A stretch of DNA of 64,000 bases from Streptomyces sp. NBC_00094 (GTDB lineage Bacteria > Actinomycetota > Actinomycetes > Streptomycetales > Streptomycetaceae). The notes under the pieces are model-generated. The model ran no database searches and had not been told where the DNA came from. It saw nothing but the letters and a program-made list of their open reading frames with translations. Below are positions 1 through 8,910 of this stretch, piece by piece. The position numbers and the translations under genes were made by a program. Location of the stretch: NCBI RefSeq assembly GCF_026343125.1, contig NZ_JAPEMB010000001.1:5461501-5525500 (forward strand), read 5' to 3'. Each line of letters opens with the position of its first letter. The first letter of the stretch is position 1.

Positions 1-2634
1 GACCGCGGTGGTGACGGAGACCGGGAACTCGGCGCGGGCGTCCGGGACGTGCGCCGGGGTCGGGGCCGCGGTGGCCTCGCGGACCTCCGCGAACACCTTC
101 TCCAGCTGGCCCTGGAAGTCCTGGAGCGCCTGCTCCGCCTCTTCGAGGGTGATGTCGCCGCGACCGATGAGCGACTCGGTGTACAGCTTGCGCACCGAGC
201 GCTTCTTGTCGATCAGGTTGTACATCTGCGGGTTGGTGAACTGCGGGTTGTCGCCCTCGTTGTGACCGCGGCGGCGGTAGCAGATGAGGTCGATCACGAC
301 GTCCTTGTTGAACGTCTGGCGGAACTCGAAGGCCAGCCGCGCGACGCGGACCACGGCCTCCGGGTCGTCGCCGTTCACGTGGAAGATCGGCGCCTCGATC
401 ATGCGGGCCACGTCGGTCGCGTACATGGAGGAACGCGAGGACTCCGGGGCGGCGGTGAAGCCGACCTGGTTGTTGATGACGATGTGGACCGTGCCGCCGG
501 TGCGGTAGCCGCGCAGCTGGGACATGTTCAGCGTCTCGGCCACGACGCCCTGGCCGGCGAAGGCCGCGTCACCGTGGAGGGCGACCGGCAGGACCGTGAA
601 GTCCGTGCCGCCCTTGTTGATGACGTCCTGCTTGGCGCGGACGATGCCTTCCAGGACCGGGTCGACCGCCTCCAGGTGCGAGGGGTTGGCGGCCAGGGAG
701 ACCGTGATCTCCTCGCCGTCGAGACCGGTGAAGGTGCCCTGGGCGCCCAGGTGGTACTTGACGTCGCCGGAGCCGTGCATCGACTTCGGGTCGAGGTTGC
801 CCTCGAACTCGCGGAAGATCTGCGCGTACGACTTGCCGACGATGTTCGCGAGGACGTTCAGGCGGCCGCGGTGGGCCATGCCGATGACGACCTCGTCGAG
901 GCGCGACTCGGCGGCCGAGTCGATGACCGCGTCGAGCAGCGGGATGACGGACTCGCCGCCCTCCAGGGAGAAGCGCTTCTGGCCGACGTACTTCGTCTGC
1001 AGGAAGGTCTCGAAGGCCTCCGCCGCGTTCAGCCGGCGCAGGATCCGCAGCTGCTCCTCGCGCTCCACACGGGCGTGCGGGCGCTCGACGCGGTCCTGGA
1101 TCCACTTGCGCTGCTTCGGGTCCTGGATGTGCATGAACTCGACGCCGGTGGTGCGGCAGTACGAGTCGCGCAGGACGCCGAGGATGTCGCGGAGCTTCAT
1201 CATCGACTTGCCGGCGAAGCCACCGACCGCGAACTCCCGCTCCAGGTCCCACAGGGTGAGGCCGTGCTCGGTGATGTCCAGGTCGGGGTGCTTGCGCTGC
1301 TTGTACTCCAGCGGGTCGGTGTCGGCCATGACGTGGCCGCGGACCCGGTAGGAGTGGATGAGCTCGAAGACGCGCGCGGCCTTGGTGACGTCGTCGTCGT
1401 GCGACGCGTCGATGTCCTTGAGCCAGCGGACCGGCTCGTAGGGGATGCGCAGGGCCTTGAAGATGTCGTCGTAGAAGCCCTCCTCGCCGAGGAGGTAGTT
1501 CGCGACGACGCGCAGGAACTCGCCGGAGGCGGCGCCCTGGATGACGCGGTGGTCGTACGTCGAGGTCAGGGTCATGACCTTCGAGATGCCCAGCTTGTTC
1601 AGGGTGTCCTGGGAGGTGCCCTGGAACTCGGCCGGGTAGTCCATCGAGCCGACGCCCATGATGACCGACTGTCCGGGCATCAGACGCGGCACGGAGTGGA
1701 CGGTGCCGAGGCCGCCGGGGTTGGTCAGGGAGACCGTGACGCCGGAGAAGTCGTCCATCGTCAGCTTGCCCACGCGGGCCCGCTTGACGATGTCCTCGTA
1801 CGCCTGCCAGAACTCGAAGAAGTTGAGCGTCTCGGCCTTCTTGATGCCCGCGACGACGAGCTGGCGGTCGCCGTTGGGCTTCACCAGGTCGATCGCGAGA
1901 CCGAAGTTCACGTGCTCCGGCTTGACCAGGGTCGGCTTGCCGTCCTTCTCCGCGAAGGAGTGGTTCATCGACGGCATGGCCTTGATCGCCTGCACCATCG
2001 CGTAGCCGATGAGGTGCGTGAAGGAGATCTTCCCGCCCCGGGCGCGCTTCAGGTGGTTGTTGATCACGATCCGGTTGTCGAAGAGCAGCTTCACCGGGAC
2101 GGCGCGGACGGACGTGGCCGTCGGCACCTCCAGCGAGGCGTTCATGTTCTTCGCGACCGCGGCGGCGGGGCCGCGCAGCGTGATCAGCTCGGGACCGGCG
2201 GGAGCCACCGTGGCCTCCTTGGCCTTGACCGGGGCGGGAGCGGCTGCGGGCTTCGCGGCGACCGGGGCGGCGGGAGCCGCGACCGGCGTGACCGGGGCCG
2301 GAGCCGGAGCAGCGGCGGGAGCCGGAGCCGGAGCGGGCACGGAGGCCTGAGCGGCCGCCGGAGCGGCAGGCGCGGCCTGTGCGGGGCCCGTCTGCGGCAC
2401 GGCCGGCGCGCTCGGAGTGGTGGGGGCCGGGGCGGTCGGGGTGTCCGACGCTCCCGGCTTGTAGTCGGCGAAGAAGTCCCACCAGGCACGATCGACCGAA
2501 TTCGGGTCCTGGAGGTACTGCTGGTAGATCTCGTCGACGAGCCACTCATTGGCACCGAAGGCGGTGGCAGGGTTCTGACCCTGCCCGTCTTGGTCGGTCG
2601 GGGAGCTCGGGGTACTGGGGGACTGAGACGACAC
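1..2634 (-). CDS. kgd: Multifunctional 2-oxoglutarate dehydrogenase E1 / 2-oxoglutarate decarboxylase (3' end outside window)
   Basis: Actinobacterial SucA/Kgd enzyme, which acts at the 2-oxoglutarate node of the TCA cycle using thiamine diphosphate. The 878 codons seen start at GTG 2634 (MSSQSPSTPSS). An N-terminal lipoyl-peripheral-type segment (EWLVDEIYQQYLQDPNSVD) is followed by an Ala/Pro-rich linker and then an E2-type succinyltransferase domain ending in DHRVIQG. The E1 domain follows, with GMAHRGRLN, GDAAFAGQG and RRGHNEGDNPQF motifs typical of the ThDP-binding fold. The family is about 1,270 residues, so roughly 390 C-terminal residues lie beyond base 1. GTG is preferred because the conserved N-terminus begins there and AGAGGG lies about 12 bases upstream. 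The fused E2-E1 arrangement is characteristic of actinobacteria. Confidence 0.96.
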   Translation of the reverse strand, partial: MSSQSPSTPSSPTDQDGQGQNPATAFGANEWLVDEIYQQYLQDPNSVDRAWWDFFADYKPGASDTPTAPAPTTPSAPAVPQTGPAQAAPAAPAAAQASVPAPAPAPAAAPAPAPVTPVAAPAAPVAAKPAAAPAPVKAKEATVAPAGPELITLRGPAAAVAKNMNASLEVPTATSVRAVPVKLLFDNRIVINNHLKRARGGKISFTHLIGYAMVQAIKAMPSMNHSFAEKDGKPTLVKPEHVNFGLAIDLVKPNGDRQLVVAGIKKAETLNFFEFWQAYEDIVKRARVGKLTMDDFSGVTVSLTNPGGLGTVHSVPRLMPGQSVIMGVGSMDYPAEFQGTSQDTLNKLGISKVMTLTSTYDHRVIQGAASGEFLRVVANYLLGEEGFYDDIFKALRIPYEPVRWLKDIDASHDDDVTKAARVFELIHSYRVRGHVMADTDPLEYKQRKHPDLDITEHGLTLWDLEREFAVGGFAGKSMMKLRDILGVLRDSYCRTTGVEFMHIQDPKQRKWIQDRVERPHARVEREEQLRILRRLNAAEAFETFLQTKYVGQKRFSLEGGESVIPLLDAVIDSAAESRLDEVVIGMAHRGRLNVLANIVGKSYAQIFREFEGNLDPKSMHGSGDVKYHLGAQGTFTGLDGEEITVSLAANPSHLEAVDPVLEGIVRAKQDVINKGGTDFTVLPVALHGDAAFAGQGVVAETLNMSQLRGYRTGGTVHIVINNQVGFTAAPESSRSSMYATDVARMIEAPIFHVNGDDPEAVVRVARLAFEFRQTFNKDVVIDLICYRRRGHNEGDNPQFTNPQMYNLIDKKRSVRKLYTESLIGRGDITLEEAEQALQDFQGQLEKVFAEVREATAAPTPAHVPDARAEFPVSVTTAV

Positions 2635-2790
2635 GGCGGCAACCGCCCTCTTCCGCTTCACAAGGTGATGGACAGCGGAAATAAAGGCTACGCCTGTCCG
2701 GCCGGGAGGTGCAGGCCGGGCACTCCAACGTCGCGCAAGTCACACTTGACGAGGTGTTTCGGAGCTGTGAATGGCGGGAAACAACCGTGG

Positions 2791-2814
2791 TTCCGTACGT
2801 GTGAGGGTACGGAA
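2791..2814. repeat. Inverted repeat between sensor kinase and kgd
   Basis: Perfect 8-bp arms TTCCGTAC / GTACGGAA with an 8-base spacer, lying in the 290-bp gap between the stop of the sensor kinase and the kgd start. Transcription of both neighbours runs leftward, so it could be the kinase terminator or a regulatory site upstream of kgd. No T-run follows. The rest of the gap shows nothing I can name. Confidence 0.45.
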
Positions 2815-2924
2815 AAGCGCGGGCGCGGCCCTCTTCGACCGCATCCCTGATCGCACCCCGTTCACGTGCGCGCAGGTCCCGCCCACGTACACGCAGAACG
2901 TGCTCTTCCGGTTCGAACCCTACG

Positions 2925-4067
2925 TCAATCTCTCGGCGGAAGGCTGCCCGGAAGAGTGACTCTGATGCGGCAGCCGCGTGATGATTCGGCCACGCCGATC
3001 CCGCCACCGTGCAGATCCACCGCCCAGCGGGCGATCGCGAGCCCGAGCCCCGTGCCGCCGTCGCTGCCCGGACCCTGCCGGTGCGGCGTCGTGCCCCGGT
3101 TGAACCGCTCGAAGACCTTGTGCCGCTCCGACTCCGGGATGCCGGGACCCTCGTCCTCGACCTCCAGCTCCAGCGCGCCGGGGTACGGGCCGCGCCGGGC
3201 CCGGACCGTGACCCGGCCGTGCGGCGGCGAGTGCTTCACCGCGTTGTCGATCAGATTGGCCATCACCTGATGGAGCCGCTCCGCGTCGGCGTTCGCGACC
3301 AGCTCGGGCGGCGACACGTCCAGGTGCAGATGGACGTCCGTACGGTTGTGCAGCCCCGAGGTGGAGAAGAGACCGCGCTGGGACGCGGCGAGGTTCGCCT
3401 CCCGCAGCACCCCCGACAGGTACGGCCAGACCTCGAAACGGCTTGCCTTCAGCGTGACGACACCGTTGTCAAGACGTGACAGGTCCAGCAGCGTCTCCAC
3501 CAGCCGGCCGAGCCGCTCCGTCTGTTTCAGCGCCGAGCGCATCGTCTCCGGATCGGCCTCCGACACCCCGTCCACGACGTTCTCCAGGACGGCCCGGAGC
3601 GCGGCGATCGGGGTGCGGAGCTCGTGCGAGACGTTGGCGACCAGCTCCTTGCGGTGCCGGTCGACGGCCTCCAGGTCGTCCGCCATGCGGTTGATCGTCG
3701 CGGCGAGACCGCCCAGCTCGTCCCGCCGGTCCGCGCCCCGCACCCGGCGGCTGAAGTCGCCGCGCGAGATCGCCCCGGCCACCGTGGTCATCTCGTCGAG
3801 CGGAGCCGTCAGGGACTGGGCCACGAACTGGGTGATCAGCAGGGTCGCGATCATCGCGAAGATCGTGATGTACCGGAACTCCGTGGAGGTGCGGATCGCC
3901 ACCAGCGCGAGGCACGAGGTCAGCAGGACCGCGCCGACGACCAGGGCGCCCAGCTTGGTCTTGACCGAGATGACGATCCGGCGCCGGCCGCGGGACCCGG
4001 TGGTGCCGGCGGTCCCGGTGGTCCCACCGGTCCCGGTGTCCTTGGTGCGCCTCCCCGGCCGGTTCAC
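2925..4067 (-). CDS. Two-component sensor histidine kinase
   Basis: Membrane sensor kinase of 380 residues that should autophosphorylate and pass phosphate to the regulator encoded just upstream. A Gly/Thr-rich N-terminus precedes two membrane segments (about 38-58 and 66-85). There is essentially no extracytoplasmic loop, so the stimulus is probably sensed in or at the membrane. HAMP domain about 85-137, HisKA with phospho-acceptor H148 in NVSHELRTP, and HATPase with NLIDNAVKH, DEGPGIP and GTGLGLAI. The GTG start at 4067 overlaps the regulator's TGA as GTGA, which indicates translational coupling. All catalytic boxes are present. Confidence 0.93.
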   Translation of the reverse strand: MNRPGRRTKDTGTGGTTGTAGTTGSRGRRRIVISVKTKLGALVVGAVLLTSCLALVAIRTSTEFRYITIFAMIATLLITQFVAQSLTAPLDEMTTVAGAISRGDFSRRVRGADRRDELGGLAATINRMADDLEAVDRHRKELVANVSHELRTPIAALRAVLENVVDGVSEADPETMRSALKQTERLGRLVETLLDLSRLDNGVVTLKASRFEVWPYLSGVLREANLAASQRGLFSTSGLHNRTDVHLHLDVSPPELVANADAERLHQVMANLIDNAVKHSPPHGRVTVRARRGPYPGALELEVEDEGPGIPESERHKVFERFNRGTTPHRQGPGSDGGTGLGLAIARWAVDLHGGGIGVAESSRGCRIRVTLPGSLPPRD

Positions 4068-4801
4068 GGCGCCGGGGTCTCCAGCGCGTACCCCACACCG
4101 TGCACCGTACGGATCCGCTCGGCCCCGATCTTCCGGCGCAGCGCCTTGATGTGGCTGTCCACGGTCCGGGTGCCGGAGGCGTCCGCCCAGTCCCACACCT
4201 CGGCGAGGAGCTGCTCGCGCGAGAGGACCGCCCGCGGGGTGCCCGCCAGGCAGACCAGCAGGTCGAACTCGGTCGGGGTCAGGTGCACGTCCTCGGAGCG
4301 CACCCGGACCCGGCGCTGCGCGTGGTCGATCTCCAGCTCGCCCAGGCGCAGGATCCCGCTGCGCGGGGTGACCGCCGCCAGCGCGGCCCGCTCGACCCGG
4401 CGCAGCAGGACGTGCACCCGGGCGGCGAGCTCGCGCATCGAGAACGGCTTGGTCATGTAGTCGTCCGCGCCGACGCCGAGCCCGACCAGCATGTCGGTCT
4501 CGTCGTCCCGGGCGGTGAGCATGAGGACCGGGACCGGGCGCCGGGCCTGGACCCGGCGGCACACCTCCAGGCCGTCGAAGCCGGGAAGCATCACGTCGAG
4601 GACCATCAGGTCCGGTTGCCAGGTCTCGGCGGCGTCGACGGCCGCGGGGCCGTCCGTCGCGGTCTGTACGACGAAGCCCTCGGCGCGCAGCCGGGCGGAG
4701 ATCGCCTCCACGATCGTGGCGTCGTCCTCGACGACGAGCACCCGCCGCTGGGCCCCGGGAGTGGCCGCCGCACCGTGGTGAGTGGTGTGTGTCTGGTCCA
4801 T
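4064..4801 (-). CDS. OmpR/PhoB-family response regulator
   Basis: Transcriptional regulator of 245 residues, first gene of a two-gene operon with the kinase. Receiver domain about 20-130: acidic pair EDD at 25-27, phospho-acceptor D69 in LMVLDVMLPG, and conserved K118 in MTKPF. C-terminal winged helix about 150-240 (LTPTEFDLL, SGTRTVDSHIKALRRKIG, RTVHGVGYAL). Pairing with the overlapping kinase is inferred from gene order. The regulated genes are not evident from the sequence. Confidence 0.95.
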   Translation of the reverse strand: MDQTHTTHHGAAATPGAQRRVLVVEDDATIVEAISARLRAEGFVVQTATDGPAAVDAAETWQPDLMVLDVMLPGFDGLEVCRRVQARRPVPVLMLTARDDETDMLVGLGVGADDYMTKPFSMRELAARVHVLLRRVERAALAAVTPRSGILRLGELEIDHAQRRVRVRSEDVHLTPTEFDLLVCLAGTPRAVLSREQLLAEVWDWADASGTRTVDSHIKALRRKIGAERIRTVHGVGYALETPAP

Positions 4802-4886
4802 TGCCCCGCCTCGCGTCGCTGATGTCGGTGCAGCAGCCTAGAGGTACGGGCAGCGTCCCGGCTATCCAGGAGTTGTCCGAGAGCCG

Positions 4887-5555
4887 TCAGGGACGTACGG
4901 CGAGGTGGACCACGTCGGGGACGCCCCGGGCAACGGGGATCTCTTCGGTCCGTACCCCGCTGAATCCGGCATTCCGCAACGAGGCTTCGAAATCGGCCGA
5001 GGGCCGCGCGGACCAGACGGCGAGGACGCCGCCGGGGTTGAGCCGGGCCGCGCAGGCCGCCAACCCCTCTGCCGCGTACAGGCTTTCGTTGTCCTCGGTG
5101 ACCGTCCAGTCCGGTCCGTTGTCGATGTCGAGACAGAGGGCGTCGTACGTGTCGGAGGAGGTGTGGAGGTAGGCCACCAGGTCCGTGTGCAGGATCACGG
5201 TCCTCGGATCGGCCAGCGCGCTCCCGGAGATCGCGGAGAGCGGGCCCTCCCGGTGCCAGTCGATGATCGCCCCCTCCCGCTCCGCGACGGCGATCCGGCC
5301 CCAGCGCGGGTCGGCCGCGGCGTGCGCGAGGGAGAAGCCGACCCCGAGGCCGCCGACGAGGACGGAGGCGCCGGAGCGGGTCTCCTCGGGCAGGGCGCCC
5401 AGGGCCGCGTCGACGAGCAGCCGCTCGGAGCGCCCGTCCGAGGTGTCCATCAGGAAGGTCCCGTTGGCGATGATCTCGAAGTGCTCGGCGCGGCGGCGCA
5501 GCACCACTTCTCCGTACGGTCCTTCACGGCGGTCGAGGGTCACGGGGGAGGACAT
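4887..5555 (-). CDS. Spermidine synthase-like SAM-fold protein
   Basis: 222-residue Rossmann-fold protein of the spermidine synthase/methyltransferase superfamily. The glycine-rich loop is SVLVGGLGVGFSL, the acidic nucleotide residue lies in VAEREGAIIDWHRE, and a DALCLDIDNGPD motif occupies the aminopropyltransferase active-site position. The N-terminal beta sheet domain of true spermidine synthases is short here, so polyamine synthesis is not certain; many actinobacterial members are annotated only by fold. Start ATG 5555 (MSSPVTLDRREG) is chosen because upstream residues are Pro/Ala-rich and unlike coding sequence. Monocistronic. Confidence 0.8.
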   Translation of the reverse strand: MSSPVTLDRREGPYGEVVLRRRAEHFEIIANGTFLMDTSDGRSERLLVDAALGALPEETRSGASVLVGGLGVGFSLAHAAADPRWGRIAVAEREGAIIDWHREGPLSAISGSALADPRTVILHTDLVAYLHTSSDTYDALCLDIDNGPDWTVTEDNESLYAAEGLAACAARLNPGGVLAVWSARPSADFEASLRNAGFSGVRTEEIPVARGVPDVVHLAVRP

Positions 5556-5694
5556 CGTCGCTGTATCCGCTCTCGTCTCGGCAGTCGGTCCCGGCCATCC
5601 TCGTGGGGCGGGGACGGCCGGGGTAAACACCCGACGGAGTCGAGGGGTTACTCGGTGCAGCGGTAGGGGTGCCGTGGGAACGCACGGCGCCGGG

Positions 5695-6771
5695 TCACGG
5701 GCGCGGGGCCTCGTGCTTCACGAACCACTCGATCCGGTTCAGCTCGCGGCGGGCGTCGACCGGCGTGCCGTACGTACGGTCCCAGGTGACGGGAGCGATC
5801 GTGACGTGGCCCTTGTCGAGCAGCCAGGTGGAGTCGGCGTCCTTCCGGCCCTCGGCGCACTCGCCCTCGCCGCTGCCGTCCACGGGGCAGAGACCGAGGG
5901 CGATGTCGAAGGAGTCACCGGTCCCGCGCTGCTCGAAGGCGTGGTAGACGATCGCGCCGTCGCCGACACGGGTCCAGACCGGGGCCTTCGCCGGGACACC
6001 GGTGCTGACGTCGGGGTAGTCGACCTTGAGGGCGAACTTCGCGGTCAGCAGCCCGCGCTGCGTGAGGCCGGCGACGAGGCGGGCGCCGAACTCGGCGTGG
6101 GCGCGGTAGTTGACGCGCGGGAAGGAGGTGTTGGTGGCGTCGCCGGAGGAGGAGAAGGCGACGGCCGGGACCTCCTGGTCGATGGCGGCGACGGCGGCAC
6201 CGACGGTGCCGGAGTCGTTGACGCTCGCGGAGATGTTGGGGCCGGAGTTGATGCCGGTGAGGACGAGGTCGGGGGCCTCGGTCCAGCCGGCCTTGGCTCT
6301 GAGGCCGCCGCGCAGGGCGAGCTTGACGGTGTCGGCGGGGGTGGCGCTCGGGGAGTCCTTGACGCAGGGGCCGTCGGAGAGGCAGACGCCGTAGACCGCG
6401 CCCTGCGCGGGGGCGCCGGCGCAGTCGTTCTCGTATCCGGCGGGCAGGGCGGTGCGGCGCTGGGCGGTGACGACGCCGCCGTTGGTGACGGCGGTGCCCT
6501 TGCCGGACTGGACCTGCCAGGGGGCCATGACGACGACGTCGGCGCCGGCGGCGCACATCGCGCGGCGGAGCTCGTACAGGCCGAGCCCGTCGGAGTTGCT
6601 CGCCTTCGCGGCCTGCATCGAGTCGTCGTTGGAGATCAGGATCCGCATGCCGGCGAGCGGTCGGGAGGAGGCGGAGGGGGCGGAGGTGGTGTCCGCGGTG
6701 GTGGCGTAGGCGGTGGCGCCCAGGCTGAGGAGCATGGCGGCGGCTGCGGACAGCGCGAGGTACTTACGCAT
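5695..6771 (-). CDS. Secreted SurE-family 5'-nucleotidase/phosphatase
   Basis: 358-residue exported acid phosphatase of the SurE family, which dephosphorylates nucleoside monophosphates. Signal peptide MRKYLALSAAAAMLLSLGATAYA is followed by a Ser/Thr-rich linker. The SurE core begins with RILISNDDS (metal-binding Asp pair) and contains the GINSGPN motif plus a conserved SGTVGAA segment. Cytoplasmic SurE is about 250 residues, and the extra length fits the extracellular actinobacterial type. GAAGGG lies 7 bases before ATG 6771. It lies 3' of the GH3 gene on the same strand, separated by a hairpin, so it is probably transcribed separately. Role: phosphate or nucleotide scavenging outside the cell (inference). 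Confidence 0.9.
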   Translation of the reverse strand: MRKYLALSAAAAMLLSLGATAYATTADTTSAPSASSRPLAGMRILISNDDSMQAAKASNSDGLGLYELRRAMCAAGADVVVMAPWQVQSGKGTAVTNGGVVTAQRRTALPAGYENDCAGAPAQGAVYGVCLSDGPCVKDSPSATPADTVKLALRGGLRAKAGWTEAPDLVLTGINSGPNISASVNDSGTVGAAVAAIDQEVPAVAFSSSGDATNTSFPRVNYRAHAEFGARLVAGLTQRGLLTAKFALKVDYPDVSTGVPAKAPVWTRVGDGAIVYHAFEQRGTGDSFDIALGLCPVDGSGEGECAEGRKDADSTWLLDKGHVTIAPVTWDRTYGTPVDARRELNRIEWFVKHEAPRP

Positions 6772-6810
6772 GGAGAACCCTTCAGGTGCATGACATGCGG
6801 GCAGGGAGAG

Positions 6811-6846
6811 ATCCGGGGCCCGGCCCCCCACGGGCAGGCCCCGGAT
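6811..6846 (-). terminator. Hairpin between GH3 gene and surE-like gene
   Basis: Perfect 10-bp arms ATCCGGGGCC / GGCCCCGGAT with a 16-base loop. It lies downstream of the GH3 stop and 40 bases before the SurE start, both genes reading leftward. It could terminate the GH3 transcript or form a structured leader. The rest of 6847-6984 holds imperfect repeats of a TCCGGCGGGTG-like unit. Confidence 0.5.
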
Positions 6847-6984
6847 CGTGCGCGGGGTCGTTCAGGTACCCCGCGGTCCATGGGTGTTCCGGCGGGTGTC
6901 CCGCCGGGTGATCCGGCCTGGAGCCGGGTGGGTCCGGCGGCTGTTCCGCCGGGTCCCCCGGCCCGAAGCCGGGGATTCCCGGGC

Positions 6985-8730
6985 CTACGGCTCCAGGCCG
7001 TGGCCGTGCGCGAACACCGGGTCCACCGTGTCGTTCGGCACGTCCGGGCGGGCCGCCTCCACCGCCGCCATCGAGCGCGGCAGCTCGAAGGGCAGCCGCC
7101 CCCCGGCCTTCGCGCGCCCGAAGGCCACGTCGAGCAGGGCGTCGTCGCTCGCGCCGAAGTCGGCGATCAGGGCCGCCGCGTGCTCGGCGATCTCCGGCAG
7201 GACCGCCGGTCGCTCCAGGTTGACGCAGACGACCGTCGGGACGGTGGCGAGCAGGTCCAGGATCCGGGTCAGCTCGGGCTCCGCGAAGGCGAGGGAGCCG
7301 GAGTGGAAGAAGGCCTCGAAGCGGTTCGGCCGCTCCTCGTACGGGGTGCGCAGCCGCAGCACCGCGAGGTCGGCCTCGGCCGGGTCGGCGACGACCTCGC
7401 CGTACGCCGCCGCGACCGCCGGGTCGACGTTCTCCACGTACAGCTTCGGCCGTCCGGACAGGGGGAGCGGGCCGTCGGTGAGGACGGTGAGGGAGCGGCG
7501 CTGGGCGGCGGCGCCGGCGGCCGTGAAGTCGGCGCGGCCGACGGTCTCCGCGGCCTCGTCGGGGTCGACGTACCGGCGCTCGTCGAAGAGTCCGAGGAGG
7601 AACTTCTCGCGCAGCAGACGGCGTACGGACACGTCGACGCGGGCCTCGGAGATCCGGCCCGAGGCCATCAGCTCCACGATCACCGCGGGGCACTGCTCTC
7701 CGCCGAACTGGTCCACGCCGGCGTCCAGCGCCTTCGCCGTCCGCTCGGCCACGCTCAGGTGCTCGACGCCCCAGGCCCGCGCCTCGTGCGTCTCGCCGAA
7801 GATGTCCGCGTCCGTGAGCAGGCCCCAGTCGGTGCAGACGATGCCGGTGAAGCCGAGCTCCTCGCGGAGCAGCCCCGTGATGACGCCCTTGTTGAACCCG
7901 AAGCCGACCTCTTCCCAGTCCGTGCCGATCGGCTGGCCGTAGTACGGCATCATCTGCGAGCAGCCGGCGGCGATCGCGTGCCGGAACGGCTCCAGGTGGT
8001 GGTCGCGCATGCCGCCCGGGTAGACCTGCTCCTTGCCGTGCGGGAAGTGCGGGTCCTCGCCGTCCTTCTGCGGGCCGCCGCCGGGGAAGTGCTTGACCAT
8101 CGCGGCCACCGAGTCCTTGCCGAGGCTTTCGCCCTGGAGGCCGCGGACGTACGCCTCCACCAGCTCGCCCGTCAGCTTCGCGTCGGAGCCGAAGGTGCCG
8201 GACTGGCGGGACCAGCGGGGCTCGGTCGCGAGGTCGATCTGCGGGTGGAGCGCCGTACGGAAGCCGACGGAGAGGTACTCGCGGCGGACGGTGTCGGCGA
8301 AGGCGAAGACCAGCTCGGGGTCGCCGATCGCGGCGAGGCCGAGCGCCTCCGGCCAGGCGGAGAAGGCGCCGGAGTTGAAGGAGGCGCCGATGTTGTCGGT
8401 GAAGGCGTGGCGGGGGTCGGTGGAGAGTGAGACCGGGATGCCGAGGCGGGTGGCCGCGGCCATCTCCTGGATCGCGTTGTGCCAGAGCGCCATCTCGCGG
8501 GCGCCGTAGGTGCCGAGGAGGTTGAAGTGGGTGAGCTGCCGGTCCTCGATGAGCTCCGGGGTGGTGAACGGCAGCATCGAGCCGTCCGTCTCGGTCACCG
8601 GGGTGCCGTCGGGGTTCATCATCAGCATGGAGTGGAAGAGCTGGCCGGCCTTCTCCTCCGGGGTCATCCGGGCGAGGAGGTCCTCCACGCGCTCGTCTAC
8701 GGGGCGGGTGGCGTCCTGGTAGGGGTGCAT
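6985..8730 (-). CDS. Glycoside hydrolase family 3 (beta-glucosidase-type)
   Basis: 581-residue GH3 retaining glycosidase without a signal peptide, so cytoplasmic; it would hydrolyse imported beta-linked oligosaccharides. (alpha/beta)8 domain about 1-340 with substrate-binding KHFPGGG at 213-219 and nucleophile D301 in GIVCTDWG. The alpha/beta sandwich domain follows about 400-575 (ADLAVLRLRTPYEERPN). AGGAG lies 8 bases before ATG 8730. It is divergent from a TetR gene with a palindromic operator in the shared intergenic region, so TetR control is likely. Substrate (glucoside or xyloside) cannot be read from the sequence. Confidence 0.93.
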   Translation of the reverse strand: MHPYQDATRPVDERVEDLLARMTPEEKAGQLFHSMLMMNPDGTPVTETDGSMLPFTTPELIEDRQLTHFNLLGTYGAREMALWHNAIQEMAAATRLGIPVSLSTDPRHAFTDNIGASFNSGAFSAWPEALGLAAIGDPELVFAFADTVRREYLSVGFRTALHPQIDLATEPRWSRQSGTFGSDAKLTGELVEAYVRGLQGESLGKDSVAAMVKHFPGGGPQKDGEDPHFPHGKEQVYPGGMRDHHLEPFRHAIAAGCSQMMPYYGQPIGTDWEEVGFGFNKGVITGLLREELGFTGIVCTDWGLLTDADIFGETHEARAWGVEHLSVAERTAKALDAGVDQFGGEQCPAVIVELMASGRISEARVDVSVRRLLREKFLLGLFDERRYVDPDEAAETVGRADFTAAGAAAQRRSLTVLTDGPLPLSGRPKLYVENVDPAVAAAYGEVVADPAEADLAVLRLRTPYEERPNRFEAFFHSGSLAFAEPELTRILDLLATVPTVVCVNLERPAVLPEIAEHAAALIADFGASDDALLDVAFGRAKAGGRLPFELPRSMAAVEAARPDVPNDTVDPVFAHGHGLEP

Positions 8731-8814
8731 GTCAGGGCTCCTGGGTTGCCGGGTACTCCGTCGTTCACGGGACGACAGCGGTGTCGGCCTTCGACGGCGT
8801 CAGGCTAAGCGTGA

Positions 8815-8836
8815 AAACCGAGTGACCACTAGGTTT
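8815..8836. promoter_or_regulatory. Probable TetR operator (GH3/TetR intergenic)
   Basis: Near-perfect 22-bp palindrome with arms AAACCGAGTG and CACTAGGTTT around a 2-base centre (9 of 10 arm positions pair). It sits about midway between the divergent GH3 start (8730) and TetR start (8911), the usual position and size for a TetR-family site controlling both genes. Confidence 0.65.
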
Positions 8837-8910
8837 CTGGAATGTGACCTGGATCACGCGCAGAAAGTCCCTCTCCGGGGGCGGAATCGGCCCCGGTTAG
8901 GGTGGGGCGC

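Noticed and set aside
49..2850. Very long open frame on the plus strand opposite kgd
   Set aside because: Rich in Arg/Asp/Val/Leu repeats without domains; it mirrors GC-biased third positions of the kgd gene on the minus strand.
5185..8430. 1,081-codon open frame on the plus strand
   Set aside because: It runs antisense through the spermidine-synthase-like, SurE and GH3 genes, all of which have clear motifs on the minus strand.
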